This document shows, piece after piece, positions 42,716 to 52,110 of a DNA stretch of 64,000 nucleotides. The translations under genes were made by a program, and so were the position numbers. This DNA comes from Flavobacterium sp. SUN046 (GTDB lineage: Bacteria; Bacteroidota; Bacteroidia; Flavobacteriales; Flavobacteriaceae): contig NZ_JAPQNT010000013.1 in NCBI RefSeq assembly GCF_028867965.1, positions 1-64,000 on the forward strand, in the 5' to 3' direction. Numbering within the stretch: the first letter of the stretch is position 1; the number at the start of each line of letters is the position of its first letter. Under the pieces are notes generated by a model, which did not search any database, was not told where the DNA came from, and saw only the letters and a program-made list of their open reading frames with translations.

Positions 42716-44182
42716 ATGGGAAAGCCAACAGGATTTTTAGAATATAAAAGAATAGATGAAGATTATATTAAAGTTGAAGAACGGCTTCAAAATTTTAATG
42801 AATTTACCATTCCATTAGAAGAAAATAAATTAAAATCACAAGGTGCAAGATGTATGGATTGTGGAATTCCGTTTTGCCATAGCGGCTGTCCGTTAGGAAA
42901 TTTAATTCCAGATTTTAATGATAAAGTCTATAAAGGAAGATGGAAAGAAGCAGCTCAAATTTTGCATTCTACCAATAATTTTCCAGAATTCACAGGCAGA
43001 TTATGTCCTGCGCCATGTGAAGAATCGTGTGTTTTGGGTATAAATGAAGATCCAGTTTCTATTGAAAATATTGAAAAAAATATTGTAGAAGTAGCGTTTA
43101 AAAATGGGTGGATTACTGCTAATCCGCCAAAAGTTAGAACTCAAAAACGTGTTGCAATTATTGGCTCTGGACCTTCTGGCCTTGCTGCTGCACAACAATT
43201 AAATAGAGCTGGGCATACGGTAACTGTTTTTGAAAGAGATGCCAAAATTGGTGGTTTGATGCGTTATGGAATTCCTGATTTTAAATTAGAAAAGCACATT
43301 ATTGACAGAAGAATTACTATTTTAAAAGAAGAAGGAATAGTATTTAAGACTAATGCTTATGTAGGAAATACTATAAGTGTTGAAACAATTAAAGCCGATT
43401 ATGATGCCGTTTTAATGTGTGGCGGTGCAACTGAAAGAAGAGGAATTCCAGTTAAAGGAAATCATTTAAAAGGAATTTATCAAGCAATGGATTTTTTGAA
43501 ATTAAACAATCAATATGTAGATGGATTAATAGAATTTGAATCTGTTTTATCTGCAAAAAATAAAAAAGTAATTGTAATTGGTGGCGGAGATACAGGTTCA
43601 GATTGTATAGGAACTAGTAATAGGCATGGAGCAAAATCGGTTGTTAATTTTGAAATTTTAACTAAACCAACTATAGGTCGACCGCCAAATCAGCCTTGGC
43701 CGTATTGGCCTATGAAATTAAAAACTACTTCTTCTCATAAAGAAGGTGTAGAACGGTTTTTTAGTATTTCAACCAAGGAATTTTTAGGAGATAAAAAAGG
43801 AAATCTTACAGGTTTAAAAACAGTTGAGGTTGAATGGATTTTTAAAGATGGCGAACGTCCTGAATTAATTGAAATACCCAATACCGAAAAAACTTGGGAA
43901 TGTGATATGGTTTTATTAGCATTAGGATTTATTGGAGCTGAAAAAACACTTGCAGAGCAACTTGGCGTAGAAATGGATTTTAGAACAAATATTAAAGCGT
44001 CAGAAAAAGATTATGCTACAAATAGTAAAGGTATTTATGCCGCTGGCGATATGCGTCGTGGTCAGTCTTTAATTGTTTGGGCTATTTCTGAAGGACGACA
44101 AGCGGCACATCATGTTGATAAGTATTTAATGGGAAAATCAAATTTACCTTTAAAAGAAGGAATTGATTTGCCAAGAGTTTAG
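42716..44182 (+). CDS. gltD: Glutamate synthase small subunit
   Basis: 488 residues. Two N-terminal 4Fe-4S clusters (CMDCGIPFCHSGCPLGN and CPAPCEESCVLG), FAD site GSGPSGLAAAQQL, NADPH site IGGGDTGSDCIG. Delivers electrons from NAD(P)H to GltB. Complete and of usual length; second gene of the gltBD operon. Confidence 0.97.
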   Translation: MGKPTGFLEYKRIDEDYIKVEERLQNFNEFTIPLEENKLKSQGARCMDCGIPFCHSGCPLGNLIPDFNDKVYKGRWKEAAQILHSTNNFPEFTGRLCPAPCEESCVLGINEDPVSIENIEKNIVEVAFKNGWITANPPKVRTQKRVAIIGSGPSGLAAAQQLNRAGHTVTVFERDAKIGGLMRYGIPDFKLEKHIIDRRITILKEEGIVFKTNAYVGNTISVETIKADYDAVLMCGGATERRGIPVKGNHLKGIYQAMDFLKLNNQYVDGLIEFESVLSAKNKKVIVIGGGDTGSDCIGTSNRHGAKSVVNFEILTKPTIGRPPNQPWPYWPMKLKTTSSHKEGVERFFSISTKEFLGDKKGNLTGLKTVEVEWIFKDGERPELIEIPNTEKTWECDMVLLALGFIGAEKTLAEQLGVEMDFRTNIKASEKDYATNSKGIYAAGDMRRGQSLIVWAISEGRQAAHHVDKYLMGKSNLPLKEGIDLPRV

Positions 44183-44188
44183 TTTTGT

Positions 44189-44196
44189 TATTTTTG
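44189..44196 (+). promoter_or_regulatory. Minus-7 box of the MmcQ/YjbR gene
   Basis: TATTTTTG, matching TAnnTTTG, 26 bases before the start at 44222 and just after the gltD stop. Confidence 0.45.
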
Positions 44197-44221
44197 TATA
44201 TAAATTCTTTTAAATATAAAA

Positions 44222-44593
44222 ATGAACATTCAACAATTTTACGAATTCTGTTTATCTAAAAAAGGAGTAACCGAACATTTTCCGTTTGATGAAGATACTT
44301 TAGTACTTAAAGTTGGCGGAAAGATGTTTGTTTTAACGTCACTTAAAGAATGGGAAAAAGGAACTCCATCACTTAATTTAAAATGTAATCCAGAAAAAGC
44401 ATTAGAACTTCGAACTGAATATGAAGCCATTAATCCGGGATATCACATGAGCAAAGTGCATTGGAATACCGTCAATTTTAACAGCGATGTTTCCGATAAA
44501 ATGATGTGTGAATTAATCAACCATTCCTATGATTTAGTTTTCAATAGTTTGACTAAAAAAATTCAAGCGGAAATTCTAGAATTAGAAAATTAG
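44222..44593 (+). CDS. MmcQ/YjbR family protein
   Basis: 123 residues of the CyaY-like MmcQ/YjbR fold: MNIQQFYEFCLSKKGVTEHFPFDEDTLVLKVGGKMF and GYHMSKVHWNTV are typical. The family is widespread and has been described as DNA-binding with a double-wing motif; biological role is not settled. Single gene. Confidence 0.85.
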   Translation: MNIQQFYEFCLSKKGVTEHFPFDEDTLVLKVGGKMFVLTSLKEWEKGTPSLNLKCNPEKALELRTEYEAINPGYHMSKVHWNTVNFNSDVSDKMMCELINHSYDLVFNSLTKKIQAEILELEN

Positions 44594-44664
44594 GCATTAC
44601 TTTTGTAAAGAAAATATAAAATCTCAGTGACTTAGCAACTAAGTTTCTTAGTAACTTAAAAATT

Positions 44665-45378
44665 ATGATAGATAACCTAAAGAAAATATTAAACGAAGAT
44701 CAAGATCCAAAAGCGATTGAAAAAATCAATGCAAAATTGGACAATCTTCTAATGTCAAATGAAGAAATTGGATACATTGCTGTTCAAAAAAAGCCAGCAG
44801 TAACAATTTTTCCCGATAGTATTGTGGTTACTAACAAGCGAATTATTATTTGCAAGCCTAAAAATCTTGGTTTGTCAATGGAATTTGTAGATTATGGTTG
44901 GGACGATATTACCAGTAGTTTTGTAAAAGAAAATATTTTAGGTGCAGAATTTTCATTTAACACTAAATTTGAACTTACTCACACTATTGATTATTTACCA
45001 AAAAATCAAGCACGAAAGTTGTACACTTACACCAAAGAACAATTGGATATTTTAAAAAATGGAATTCCAGTTGCTGCGACAACAAATCCAACGGTTGAAA
45101 CAATTAATACTTCAAACGAAATTGAAGATTTAGAAGAATTAGAAGAAACTCCAACCGAAGAAGTAACTAATTTTGCCGAAATTATTCCTGCAACAACTTA
45201 CAATACATTCGAAGAACCAAAATTTGAAACAGCAACTTCAACCGAAAAAGGATTAGGTGATTTATCCCAAGATGAGTTATTCGCTAAACTTCAGAATTAC
45301 AAAAAGTTGTTAGACAACGGATTAATCATGCAAGGCGAATATGATAATTTAAAAAAAGAAATTTTGAGTTTTATGTAA
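44665..45378 (+). CDS. Bacterial PH-domain protein with SHOCT-like C-terminus
   Basis: 237 residues: a bacterial PH domain (about 20-125; IVVTNKRIIICKP is the hallmark), a low-complexity acidic linker (EDLEELEETPTEEV), and a C-terminal SHOCT-like helix pair (LSQDELFAKLQNYKKLLDNGLIMQGEYDNLKKEIL). Probably a cytoplasmic oligomeric scaffold; function unknown. Followed by a strong terminator that isolates it from the signalling operon. Confidence 0.8.
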   Translation: MIDNLKKILNEDQDPKAIEKINAKLDNLLMSNEEIGYIAVQKKPAVTIFPDSIVVTNKRIIICKPKNLGLSMEFVDYGWDDITSSFVKENILGAEFSFNTKFELTHTIDYLPKNQARKLYTYTKEQLDILKNGIPVAATTNPTVETINTSNEIEDLEELEETPTEEVTNFAEIIPATTYNTFEEPKFETATSTEKGLGDLSQDELFAKLQNYKKLLDNGLIMQGEYDNLKKEILSFM

Positions 45379-45396
45379 ATAAGCATAGATAACTGT

Positions 45397-45431
45397 AAAA
45401 CGCGCTTAATCAAATTAATGCGCGTTTTTTT
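45397..45431 (+). terminator. Rho-independent terminator
   Basis: AAAACGCGC and GCGCGTTTT form the outer stem and TTAAT/ATTAA the inner one, followed by T residues. Confidence 0.9.
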
Positions 45432-45501
45432 TATGCTGTAAAAGTTCTTCTACAATAAAAAGTTGTTAATAAACCTTCACCGATAGTTTATGTCAAAAAA
45501 A

Positions 45502-45593
45502 ATCCATTCGTCGACACATAAAATCCATTCGTCGATACTAAAAACCTTATGAACGAAAAAATCAATCAATTCGTTGTAATTAGAAATACTTTT
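45502..45593 (+). promoter_or_regulatory. Predicted autoregulated LytTR promoter of the H-NOX signalling operon
   Basis: ATCCATTCGTCGA occurs at 45502-45514 and 45523-45535, a 21-bp period (two helical turns), as expected for the two LytTR domains of a dimer. A third, weaker copy ATCAATTCGTTGT is at 45564-45576. Minus-7 box TACTTTTG is at 45586-45593; the ATTCGT cores are 80, 59 and 18 bases upstream of it. No minus-33 TTG is present at the usual distance. Confidence 0.65.
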
Positions 45594-45623
45594 GATATTG
45601 GATAAAAACACAAAAACACAAAA

Positions 45624-46037
45624 ATGTCAAGATCATTAAACATTCTTTTAATCGAAGATGATACTATTGAAGTAATGAAATTCAACCGAGTTTTAAAAAC
45701 TTTAGGATTGAATCATAAAATCATTGAAGCCAATAATGGCGAGGATGCATTGCATATTTTAAAAGTTAAAGAAATCATTCCCGATATTATTGTTTTGGAT
45801 TTAAATATGCCAAAATTAAACGGATTAGAGTTTCTTGCAATATTAAAAAATGACGAAATTCTAAAATACATTCCTTCAATAATACTTACAACCTCTGGAA
45901 ATCACAAAGATGTTTTAGAGTGTTATAAAATTGGTATTGCTGGTTATATTTTGAAGCCTTTGAAATATGATGATTATGTAGATAGAATAAAACGACTTTT
46001 AGATTATTGGAGTTGCAACGAATTAATTTCTCAATAA
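45624..46037 (+). CDS. Stand-alone REC-domain response regulator
   Basis: 137 residues, a single receiver domain: EDD near residues 11-13, phosphoacceptor D59 in IIVLDLNMP, Thr in LTTSG and Lys in LKPLKYDDY. It has no output domain, so it most likely shuttles phosphate between kinase and the Hpt protein encoded later in the same operon, or regulates the kinase. First gene of the operon; 12 bases before the H-NOX gene. Confidence 0.92.
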   Translation: MSRSLNILLIEDDTIEVMKFNRVLKTLGLNHKIIEANNGEDALHILKVKEIIPDIIVLDLNMPKLNGLEFLAILKNDEILKYIPSIILTTSGNHKDVLECYKIGIAGYILKPLKYDDYVDRIKRLLDYWSCNELISQ

Positions 46038-46049
46038 ATATATATTTTT

Positions 46050-46592
46050 ATGTACGGAATTGTAAATAAAGCCATTCAAGATTTAGTTACTGAAAACTTT
46101 GGCGCCCAAAAATGGGAAGATATTTTAGAACGAAGCGGTATAGAAGAAGATTTTTTCATTAGCAGCGAAGCTTATGATGATGATATTACTTTTAAACTTG
46201 CTGTCGCTGTTTCAGAAGAAATGAACATGACTGTAAGTCAGGTGCTTATTGCTTTTGGTGAATGGTGGGTCGTACGTACAACAAAAGAAAAATACGGTGG
46301 ATTAATGGAATCTGGTGGAACTAACTTACGTGAATTTTTAATGAATTTACCTTTATTTCACAATAGAGTTATGTTGATATATCCAAAATTAACGCCACCA
46401 GAATTTAAAGTTAGTCATATTTCAGAAAATAGTATTAACTTACATTACTTTTCAAAAAGAGAAGGATTGCAAGAATTTGTACGAGGATTAATTCAAGGTT
46501 TAGGAATAATGTTCAATACTCCAACAACAATTGAATTACTTCAAACTCGTGATTTAGGCGATTCACATGAAGTGTTCAAAGTAAGTTGGTAA
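46050..46592 (+). CDS. H-NOX haem nitric-oxide sensor
   Basis: 180 residues, full-length H-NOX domain. The proximal haem ligand is H104 (LPLFHNRVMLIYP, with P112), and the haem-propionate motif Y-x-S-x-R is Y133-F-S135-K-R137. The distal Tyr that stabilises O2 in Thermoanaerobacter H-NOX aligns with E142 here, so the protein should prefer NO over O2. H-NOX proteins typically control a co-encoded kinase or cyclase; the next gene, three bases downstream, has the matching HNOBA partner domain. Cytoplasmic. Confidence 0.95.
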   Translation: MYGIVNKAIQDLVTENFGAQKWEDILERSGIEEDFFISSEAYDDDITFKLAVAVSEEMNMTVSQVLIAFGEWWVVRTTKEKYGGLMESGGTNLREFLMNLPLFHNRVMLIYPKLTPPEFKVSHISENSINLHYFSKREGLQEFVRGLIQGLGIMFNTPTTIELLQTRDLGDSHEVFKVSW

Positions 46593-46595
46593 AAT

Positions 46596-49500
46596 ATGAA
46601 AGAAATTCAATTCAATTTTAATGATACTAGTTTTAGTAAACTTTTCCCTTTTTATATTTTAATTGATAAGAATTTAAACATTAAAAGTGTTGGTGAAAGT
46701 GTTGTGAAAATTCTGCCCGATTTAAAAGATCAGGATTATTTTGGTGATATTTTTTCAATAACAAGGCCTCATATTGAAAACCTAATAGCTCAAAATTTTA
46801 ATCAAATTTTAAGTCAGCTAACTATTGTTGTCTACAAAAAAGACAAATCTATTTCATTTAGAGGTCAATTCGAACAACATGAAGATTGTTATCTTTTTGT
46901 AGGATCGCCATGGTTTGTATCCATGGAAGACGTAGTTGAAAAAAAATTGACATTACACGATTTTGCTTTTCATGATCCATTATTAGATTTATTGCACATT
47001 CTTAAAAATCAAGATATTAATAATGCTGAGCTAAAAGAATTACTAACAACAATTAACAGCCAAAAAAACGAATTAAAAAAAGCTAATAAAGAAATTTATG
47101 ACATAGCTTTATTCCCAACACAAAATCCAGATCCATTAATAAGAATAGACTTTGAAGGAAATTTAGTCAAAACAAATCCGGCAGCAAACAATCTGAAATT
47201 TTTAGTTTTTGAAGATATAAATTATAAAATTGAAGAATTTTTTAAAAAAATTATTTCTCAAATAAATACCGACGAAGAACGTTGGATTTTTGAGGCAAAA
47301 AGTGAAAACAAATATTTTTCTTTTGTTTGTAAAAGTTTAAAGAACGAAGGATACATTAATATTTATGGAAGAGATATTACTTTACAAAAAAAGGGTCAAG
47401 AAGAATTAAATAAACTTTCATTAGTAGCAAGTGCAAATAAAAATGGTGTGGTTTTTACTAATCCAGACGGAACAATTTTTTGGTGCAATTATGCTTACAT
47501 CGAATTAACTGGTTATACATTTAATGAAATAATTGGGAAAACTCCTGTTGAGATAGGAAAATGTGAAAATTCGAGTAAAGATGAAATACATAAAATGGTA
47601 AATGCATTTTATAAAGGCGAACCTTTTGATGTTGAAATTTTACATGCTCACAAAGATAAATCAACTTTTTGGTCTAAAACCAAAGGACAACCAATTTTAG
47701 ATTCAAATGGAAAGGTTGTTCAATATTTTGCCATTATTGAAGATATTTCTAAAGAAAAAACTGCCGAAGAAAGGTTATTATTACTTTCGTCAATTGCTGA
47801 AAAAAATATTAATGCAGTAATTATTTGTGATAATTTGGGTCGAATTGAATGGGTAAATTCTAGCTTTACTGCAATGACCGGATTTGATAAATCAGAATTA
47901 ATTGGCAATAAACCAGGAGAAATTCTTCAAGGTGATGAAACTGATCAAGAAACAATTAATTATATGAGCTCCCAAATTAAAAAAGGATTGTCATTTAATT
48001 GTGAAATAATTAATTACACTAAAACAGGAGAAAAATATTGGGTACGAGTACAAGGACAAGCACTGCATAATAAAAATGGTGAAATCATTAAGTATTTTGC
48101 AATTGAAGAAAACATTACTCACGAGAAAGAATTCAATCAACAATTAGTCGAGTCTGAAAATAGATTAAAATCATTAATAGTAAATCTTCAATCTGGAATT
48201 TTATTAGAAGACGAAAATAGAAAAATTTTAATTGTTAATAAAAAATTCTGTAATATGTTTGGTATTCAAGCTGAACCAGAGTCTATGAAAGGTTATGATT
48301 GCGCTCAAGCTGCCGAAAGCACAAAACATTTTTTTAAAAGTCCAGATCAGTTTTTAAATAGAATTGATGAAATTTTAATAAACAAAGAAGAAGTAATTGC
48401 TGAAGAAATTGAGTTGGTTGATGGTAGCGTTTTTGAACGCAGTTTTATGCCAATAATTCGCGATCAACATTACGCAGGCCATTTATGGAGTTATGAAGAT
48501 ATAACAATTAAGAAAAAGTACAAAGAAAGCTTAGAAGCAGAAAGAGAGAAATATAGTAATATTATTGCTAATATGAATATGGGATTGCTTGAGGTTGATG
48601 TAGAAGATACTATTCAATTGGCAAATCAATCTTTTTGTGATATGAGTGGTTATTCATTACTTGATTTATTAGGAAAGAAAGCATCAGATTTATTATTAGA
48701 ATCCGACAGCAAAAAAGTAGTAAAGAATAAAAATGAGGAACGAATTAATGGTTCTTCTGATTCTTATGAAGTCACTTCAAAAAACAAAAACGGTCAGGAA
48801 AGACATTGGCTTATTAGTGGCGCTCCAAATTTTAATGTAAATGGTGAAGTAATTGGCTCAATAGGAATTCATTTGGATATTACTAATCAAAAAAATTTAG
48901 AACTTCAAAAAGAACAATTACTAAAAAAATTAGAGAAACAAAACGAACAACTCAACAATTATGCTCAAATAGTTTCTCACGATTTAAAATCGCCTTTGCG
49001 AAGTATTCATTCTCTAATTTCTTGGATTAAAGAAGATAACGATAAAGAGTTTAGTGAACAAACCACACAGTATTTGAACATGATTGAAGGAAAAGTGGAG
49101 AAAATGGACCACTTAATTCAAGGAATATTAACCTATTCTAAAGTAGATACCGACGAAGCTCATAATGAAATTGTAAGCATTAATGAAATTGTAAATAACA
49201 TAATCGATATTATTCATTTACCAGAAAACATTGATGTAAAAATCATTAAAGAACTACCAACAATAACTGCCGATAAATTTAGAATGCAACAATTATTTCA
49301 AAATATTATTGGTAATGCAGTAAATTACATTGATAAACCTAAAGGTCTAATAGAAGTAGATTATGTAACTGAGAAAAATCATTATGTTTTTTCAATCAAA
49401 GATAATGGACCAGGAATTGCAATCGAAAATCAAGAAAAGATTTTTAACATGTTCCAATCATTTACGCAACATGAAAGGTCAACTGGAATCGGATTGTCAA

Positions 49501-49598
49501 TTGTAAAAAGAATTGTAGATAATTATAAAGGAAAAATCTGGATTGAAAGTGAACTTGAAAAAGGAACTACTTTTTTCATAAAACTCCCAAAAAAATAA
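46596..49598 (+). CDS. HNOBA-PAS histidine kinase, predicted H-NOX partner
   Basis: 1000 residues. Residues about 10-160 match HNOBA, the domain joining H-NOX to the cyclase in soluble guanylate cyclase: FPFYILIDKNLNIKSVGESV, RPHIENLI, SFRGQFE, LFVGSPWFVSMEDV, HDPLLDLL. Then a coiled coil, about five PAS domains (170-770), a dimerisation domain with H795 (VSHDLKSPLRSIHS), and an HATPase domain (GNAVNYIDKPKG, DNGPGI, STGIGLSIVK). No membrane segments, no receiver. NO-bound H-NOX is expected to act through the HNOBA domain to switch kinase activity. Unusual in using a kinase rather than a cyclase as output. Confidence 0.9.
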   Translation: MKEIQFNFNDTSFSKLFPFYILIDKNLNIKSVGESVVKILPDLKDQDYFGDIFSITRPHIENLIAQNFNQILSQLTIVVYKKDKSISFRGQFEQHEDCYLFVGSPWFVSMEDVVEKKLTLHDFAFHDPLLDLLHILKNQDINNAELKELLTTINSQKNELKKANKEIYDIALFPTQNPDPLIRIDFEGNLVKTNPAANNLKFLVFEDINYKIEEFFKKIISQINTDEERWIFEAKSENKYFSFVCKSLKNEGYINIYGRDITLQKKGQEELNKLSLVASANKNGVVFTNPDGTIFWCNYAYIELTGYTFNEIIGKTPVEIGKCENSSKDEIHKMVNAFYKGEPFDVEILHAHKDKSTFWSKTKGQPILDSNGKVVQYFAIIEDISKEKTAEERLLLLSSIAEKNINAVIICDNLGRIEWVNSSFTAMTGFDKSELIGNKPGEILQGDETDQETINYMSSQIKKGLSFNCEIINYTKTGEKYWVRVQGQALHNKNGEIIKYFAIEENITHEKEFNQQLVESENRLKSLIVNLQSGILLEDENRKILIVNKKFCNMFGIQAEPESMKGYDCAQAAESTKHFFKSPDQFLNRIDEILINKEEVIAEEIELVDGSVFERSFMPIIRDQHYAGHLWSYEDITIKKKYKESLEAEREKYSNIIANMNMGLLEVDVEDTIQLANQSFCDMSGYSLLDLLGKKASDLLLESDSKKVVKNKNEERINGSSDSYEVTSKNKNGQERHWLISGAPNFNVNGEVIGSIGIHLDITNQKNLELQKEQLLKKLEKQNEQLNNYAQIVSHDLKSPLRSIHSLISWIKEDNDKEFSEQTTQYLNMIEGKVEKMDHLIQGILTYSKVDTDEAHNEIVSINEIVNNIIDIIHLPENIDVKIIKELPTITADKFRMQQLFQNIIGNAVNYIDKPKGLIEVDYVTEKNHYVFSIKDNGPGIAIENQEKIFNMFQSFTQHERSTGIGLSIVKRIVDNYKGKIWIESELEKGTTFFIKLPKK

Positions 49599-49621
49599 AA
49601 AATAAAAAAAAAACAAACCAA

Positions 49622-50755
49622 ATGAAAGTAATTCAAGCATTTAAAAAGATAGATCAAAGTTGGAAATATTTAAAACCAAAAGAAGTATTAAATAATCCTT
49701 TAGTATTGGTTTTTGCAAACAGAATGTTATTGGAGCAAACTGAAATTATTGACAATATTCGTAAAGAATTTCCTTATGAGCATATAGTTTTTGGTTCAAC
49801 TTCAGGCGAAATAATTGAAGCCAATGTATTTGATGATTCCATAGTTGTAACAGCAATAGAGTTTGAAAAAAGCACTTTCGAAATTAGAACCGAAAACGTT
49901 TTAAATCATAACAAAGACGCCAAAAAAATGGGTGAAATCTTATATGATAAAATGCCAAAAGAAAATTTAAAACATTTATTTGTAATTTCAGAAGGTAGTT
50001 TTGTAAACGGTAGTTCACTAATTGAAGGTTTAGAAAAAAACATCCAAAATTCAGTGCCAATTTCAGGCGGAATGTGTGGTGATGATGCTAAATTTGAAAA
50101 AACATTAGCTTCTTACAAAGAAAATCCAAAGGAAGGCGAAGTAGTTTTAATCGGATTTTATGGCGAAACTTTAGAAATTTCATTTTCAAGTTTTGGAGGT
50201 TGGTCAACATTTGGTCCAGAACGAATTATTACAAAATCTGATGCGAATATTTTATACGAAATTGATGATCAACCAGCCTTAGATTTATATAAAAAATACC
50301 TTGGTGATAAAGCAGATCAATTACCACAAGCATCATTACTTTATCCGTTAAATGTAACTATGGAAGGAAGAACTCAAGCCGTTGTTAGAACCATTTTAGG
50401 AATCGATAATGATAATTTATCAATGACTTTGGCTGGAGATGTGCCTGTAAATGCTAAAGTACAATTAATGATGGCATCAGTAGACGGAATAGTTGAAGGA
50501 GCAAAAACAGCGGCAAAATTAGCCATTCAAAATAGGGTTAAACAGCCAGAATTAGCAATTTTAATAAGTTGTGTTGGCAGAAAATTAGTTATGAATCAAC
50601 GTGTGGAAGAAGAAATAGAAGAAGTACAAAACATTGTCGGCAAAAATGTAGCCATCACAGGTTTCTATTCTTATGGAGAAATGGCGCCTTTTACTGAAAA
50701 TACTTTTTGTGAATTGCATAATCAAACGATGACTTTAACATTACTAAGCGAATAA
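49622..50755 (+). CDS. FIST-domain sensor protein
   Basis: 377 residues with FIST_N (about 25-215; VFGSTSGEIIEANVFDDSIVV, SGGMCGDDAKFEKT) and FIST_C (about 220-370; DLYKKYLGD, ISCVGRKLVMNQRVEEE, GFYSYGEMAP, FCELHNQTMTLTLL). FIST is an intracellular sensory domain proposed to bind small ligands such as amino acids. Here it is a separate protein between two kinases; its stop overlaps the start of the second kinase by one base, suggesting it works with that kinase. Confidence 0.9.
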   Translation: MKVIQAFKKIDQSWKYLKPKEVLNNPLVLVFANRMLLEQTEIIDNIRKEFPYEHIVFGSTSGEIIEANVFDDSIVVTAIEFEKSTFEIRTENVLNHNKDAKKMGEILYDKMPKENLKHLFVISEGSFVNGSSLIEGLEKNIQNSVPISGGMCGDDAKFEKTLASYKENPKEGEVVLIGFYGETLEISFSSFGGWSTFGPERIITKSDANILYEIDDQPALDLYKKYLGDKADQLPQASLLYPLNVTMEGRTQAVVRTILGIDNDNLSMTLAGDVPVNAKVQLMMASVDGIVEGAKTAAKLAIQNRVKQPELAILISCVGRKLVMNQRVEEEIEEVQNIVGKNVAITGFYSYGEMAPFTENTFCELHNQTMTLTLLSE

Positions 50756-51795
50756 TGAATTCACTATTAAAAAGGCAAATTGCAAAATTAATCAAACCCG
50801 AATTATTAAGAGATTTAAAAGTTTTCTTGAAAAGCGTTAATGATTCTTATGAAAATTTTGAAGATCAATTAAATATGTCACAAAGAGCTATGAAAATTAG
50901 CTCGGATGAACTATTTGAAGCCAATAAAAAATTAAGAGAAGAAGCGGCAAGTTTAAAAGAAGTTAATAAAAATCTATCAGATATTTTGAGTTCTATGAAC
51001 TTGGATGCTTCAAAACTAGCAGATGAAAAAGATTTTAATCCAACAGAATATTTCAAAAAACAAGCCGCAGAAATTGTAATAATAAACAATCAACGAGAAG
51101 AGTTATTAAAAAGCTTAGAGATAAATAATCAAGAGTTGAATGAATATGCACATGTTGTTTCTCACGATTTAAAAGCGCCATTACGAAACGTTGATACATT
51201 AATCAATTGGATTTTAGAAGATAATAAAGAAAACTTTGATGAGCATACGGTAAATTCACTTAATCAAGTATTGTTTAATGTTGAAAAAATGGATTTATTA
51301 ATCAAAGGAATTTTAGATTATTCAACTATTGACAAACTAGAATCAGAAGACAGATTAGTAGATTTTAATCAATTAGTAGATGAAATAAAACGAACTTTGT
51401 TAATTCCAAATACAATCGAAATAAGAATTAATACTGATTTACCTAAAATTTATGGTAACGCTTGGCGATTCAAACAAGTGCTTCAAAATTTAATACAAAA
51501 CGCAATTAATTACAACGATAAAGAAAATGGACTTGTAGAAATTGGAGTTTCTGACAAAGATTCACAATTTGAATTCTACATAAAAGATAACGGAATCGGA
51601 ATTGCCGAATTGTATCATGATAGAATTTTTAAAGTTTTTACAAAACTAGAAAGTAAAGGACAATCATCTGGAATTGGACTTTCAATAGTTAAAAAAATCA
51701 TTCATTTTTACAAAGGAAAAATCTGGTTAGAAAGCCAAGAAAATAGAGGCACCACTTTCTTTTTTACATTACCAAAACACAATGGAACTACCTAA
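50755..51795 (+). CDS. Cytoplasmic histidine kinase, second kinase of the relay
   Basis: 346 residues: helical/coiled N-terminus (1-125; SSDELFEANKKLREEAASLKE), then dimerisation domain with H137 (VVSHDLKAPLRNVDTLINWI) and HATPase domain (LQNLIQNAINYNDKENG, DNGIGIAE, SSGIGLSIVKKI). The catalytic half closely resembles the HNOBA kinase, so one may be a duplicate of the other. No sensory domain of its own, so the FIST protein is a likely input. Overlaps the Hpt gene by 14 bases. Confidence 0.9.
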   Translation: MNSLLKRQIAKLIKPELLRDLKVFLKSVNDSYENFEDQLNMSQRAMKISSDELFEANKKLREEAASLKEVNKNLSDILSSMNLDASKLADEKDFNPTEYFKKQAAEIVIINNQREELLKSLEINNQELNEYAHVVSHDLKAPLRNVDTLINWILEDNKENFDEHTVNSLNQVLFNVEKMDLLIKGILDYSTIDKLESEDRLVDFNQLVDEIKRTLLIPNTIEIRINTDLPKIYGNAWRFKQVLQNLIQNAINYNDKENGLVEIGVSDKDSQFEFYIKDNGIGIAELYHDRIFKVFTKLESKGQSSGIGLSIVKKIIHFYKGKIWLESQENRGTTFFFTLPKHNGTT

Positions 51796-52099
51796 TACAG
51801 AATACATCGACCAACTTTCGGCTGGTAATGAAGAGTTTAGAGCTAAAATGGTATCTATCATCAAAATGGAACTTCCATTAGAGATTGATGCTTATCAAGA
51901 TAAAATACAAACTCAGAATTATAAAATAGCTGCAGAATGTGTGCATAAATTGAAACACAAAATTTCTGTACTTGGTCTAGAAAAAAGTTACTATATTGCT
52001 GAACAATTTGAAGATAATTTAAAAGAAGGTTCAACAAATTTGCAAATCGAGTTTGAAAAAACATTAGCTTTAATGCAAGAATTTGTAAATTGTTTATAA
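51782..52099 (+). CDS. Hpt phosphotransfer protein
   Basis: 105 residues, all helical, with the Hpt signature around H55: AAECVHKLKHKISVLGL (canonical HxLKGxS-like). Monodomain Hpt proteins carry phosphate from one receiver to another. With the REC protein at 45624 and the LytTR regulator 11 bases downstream, a His-Asp-His-Asp relay is complete within the operon. Confidence 0.85.
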   Translation: MELPNTEYIDQLSAGNEEFRAKMVSIIKMELPLEIDAYQDKIQTQNYKIAAECVHKLKHKISVLGLEKSYYIAEQFEDNLKEGSTNLQIEFEKTLALMQEFVNCL

Positions 52100-52110
52100 A
52101 ATAGTAATTT

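Noticed and set aside
46050..49598. Bacterial soluble guanylate cyclase
   Set aside because: H-NOX and HNOBA are present, but the output domain is a histidine kinase with N and G boxes; no cyclase motif was seen.
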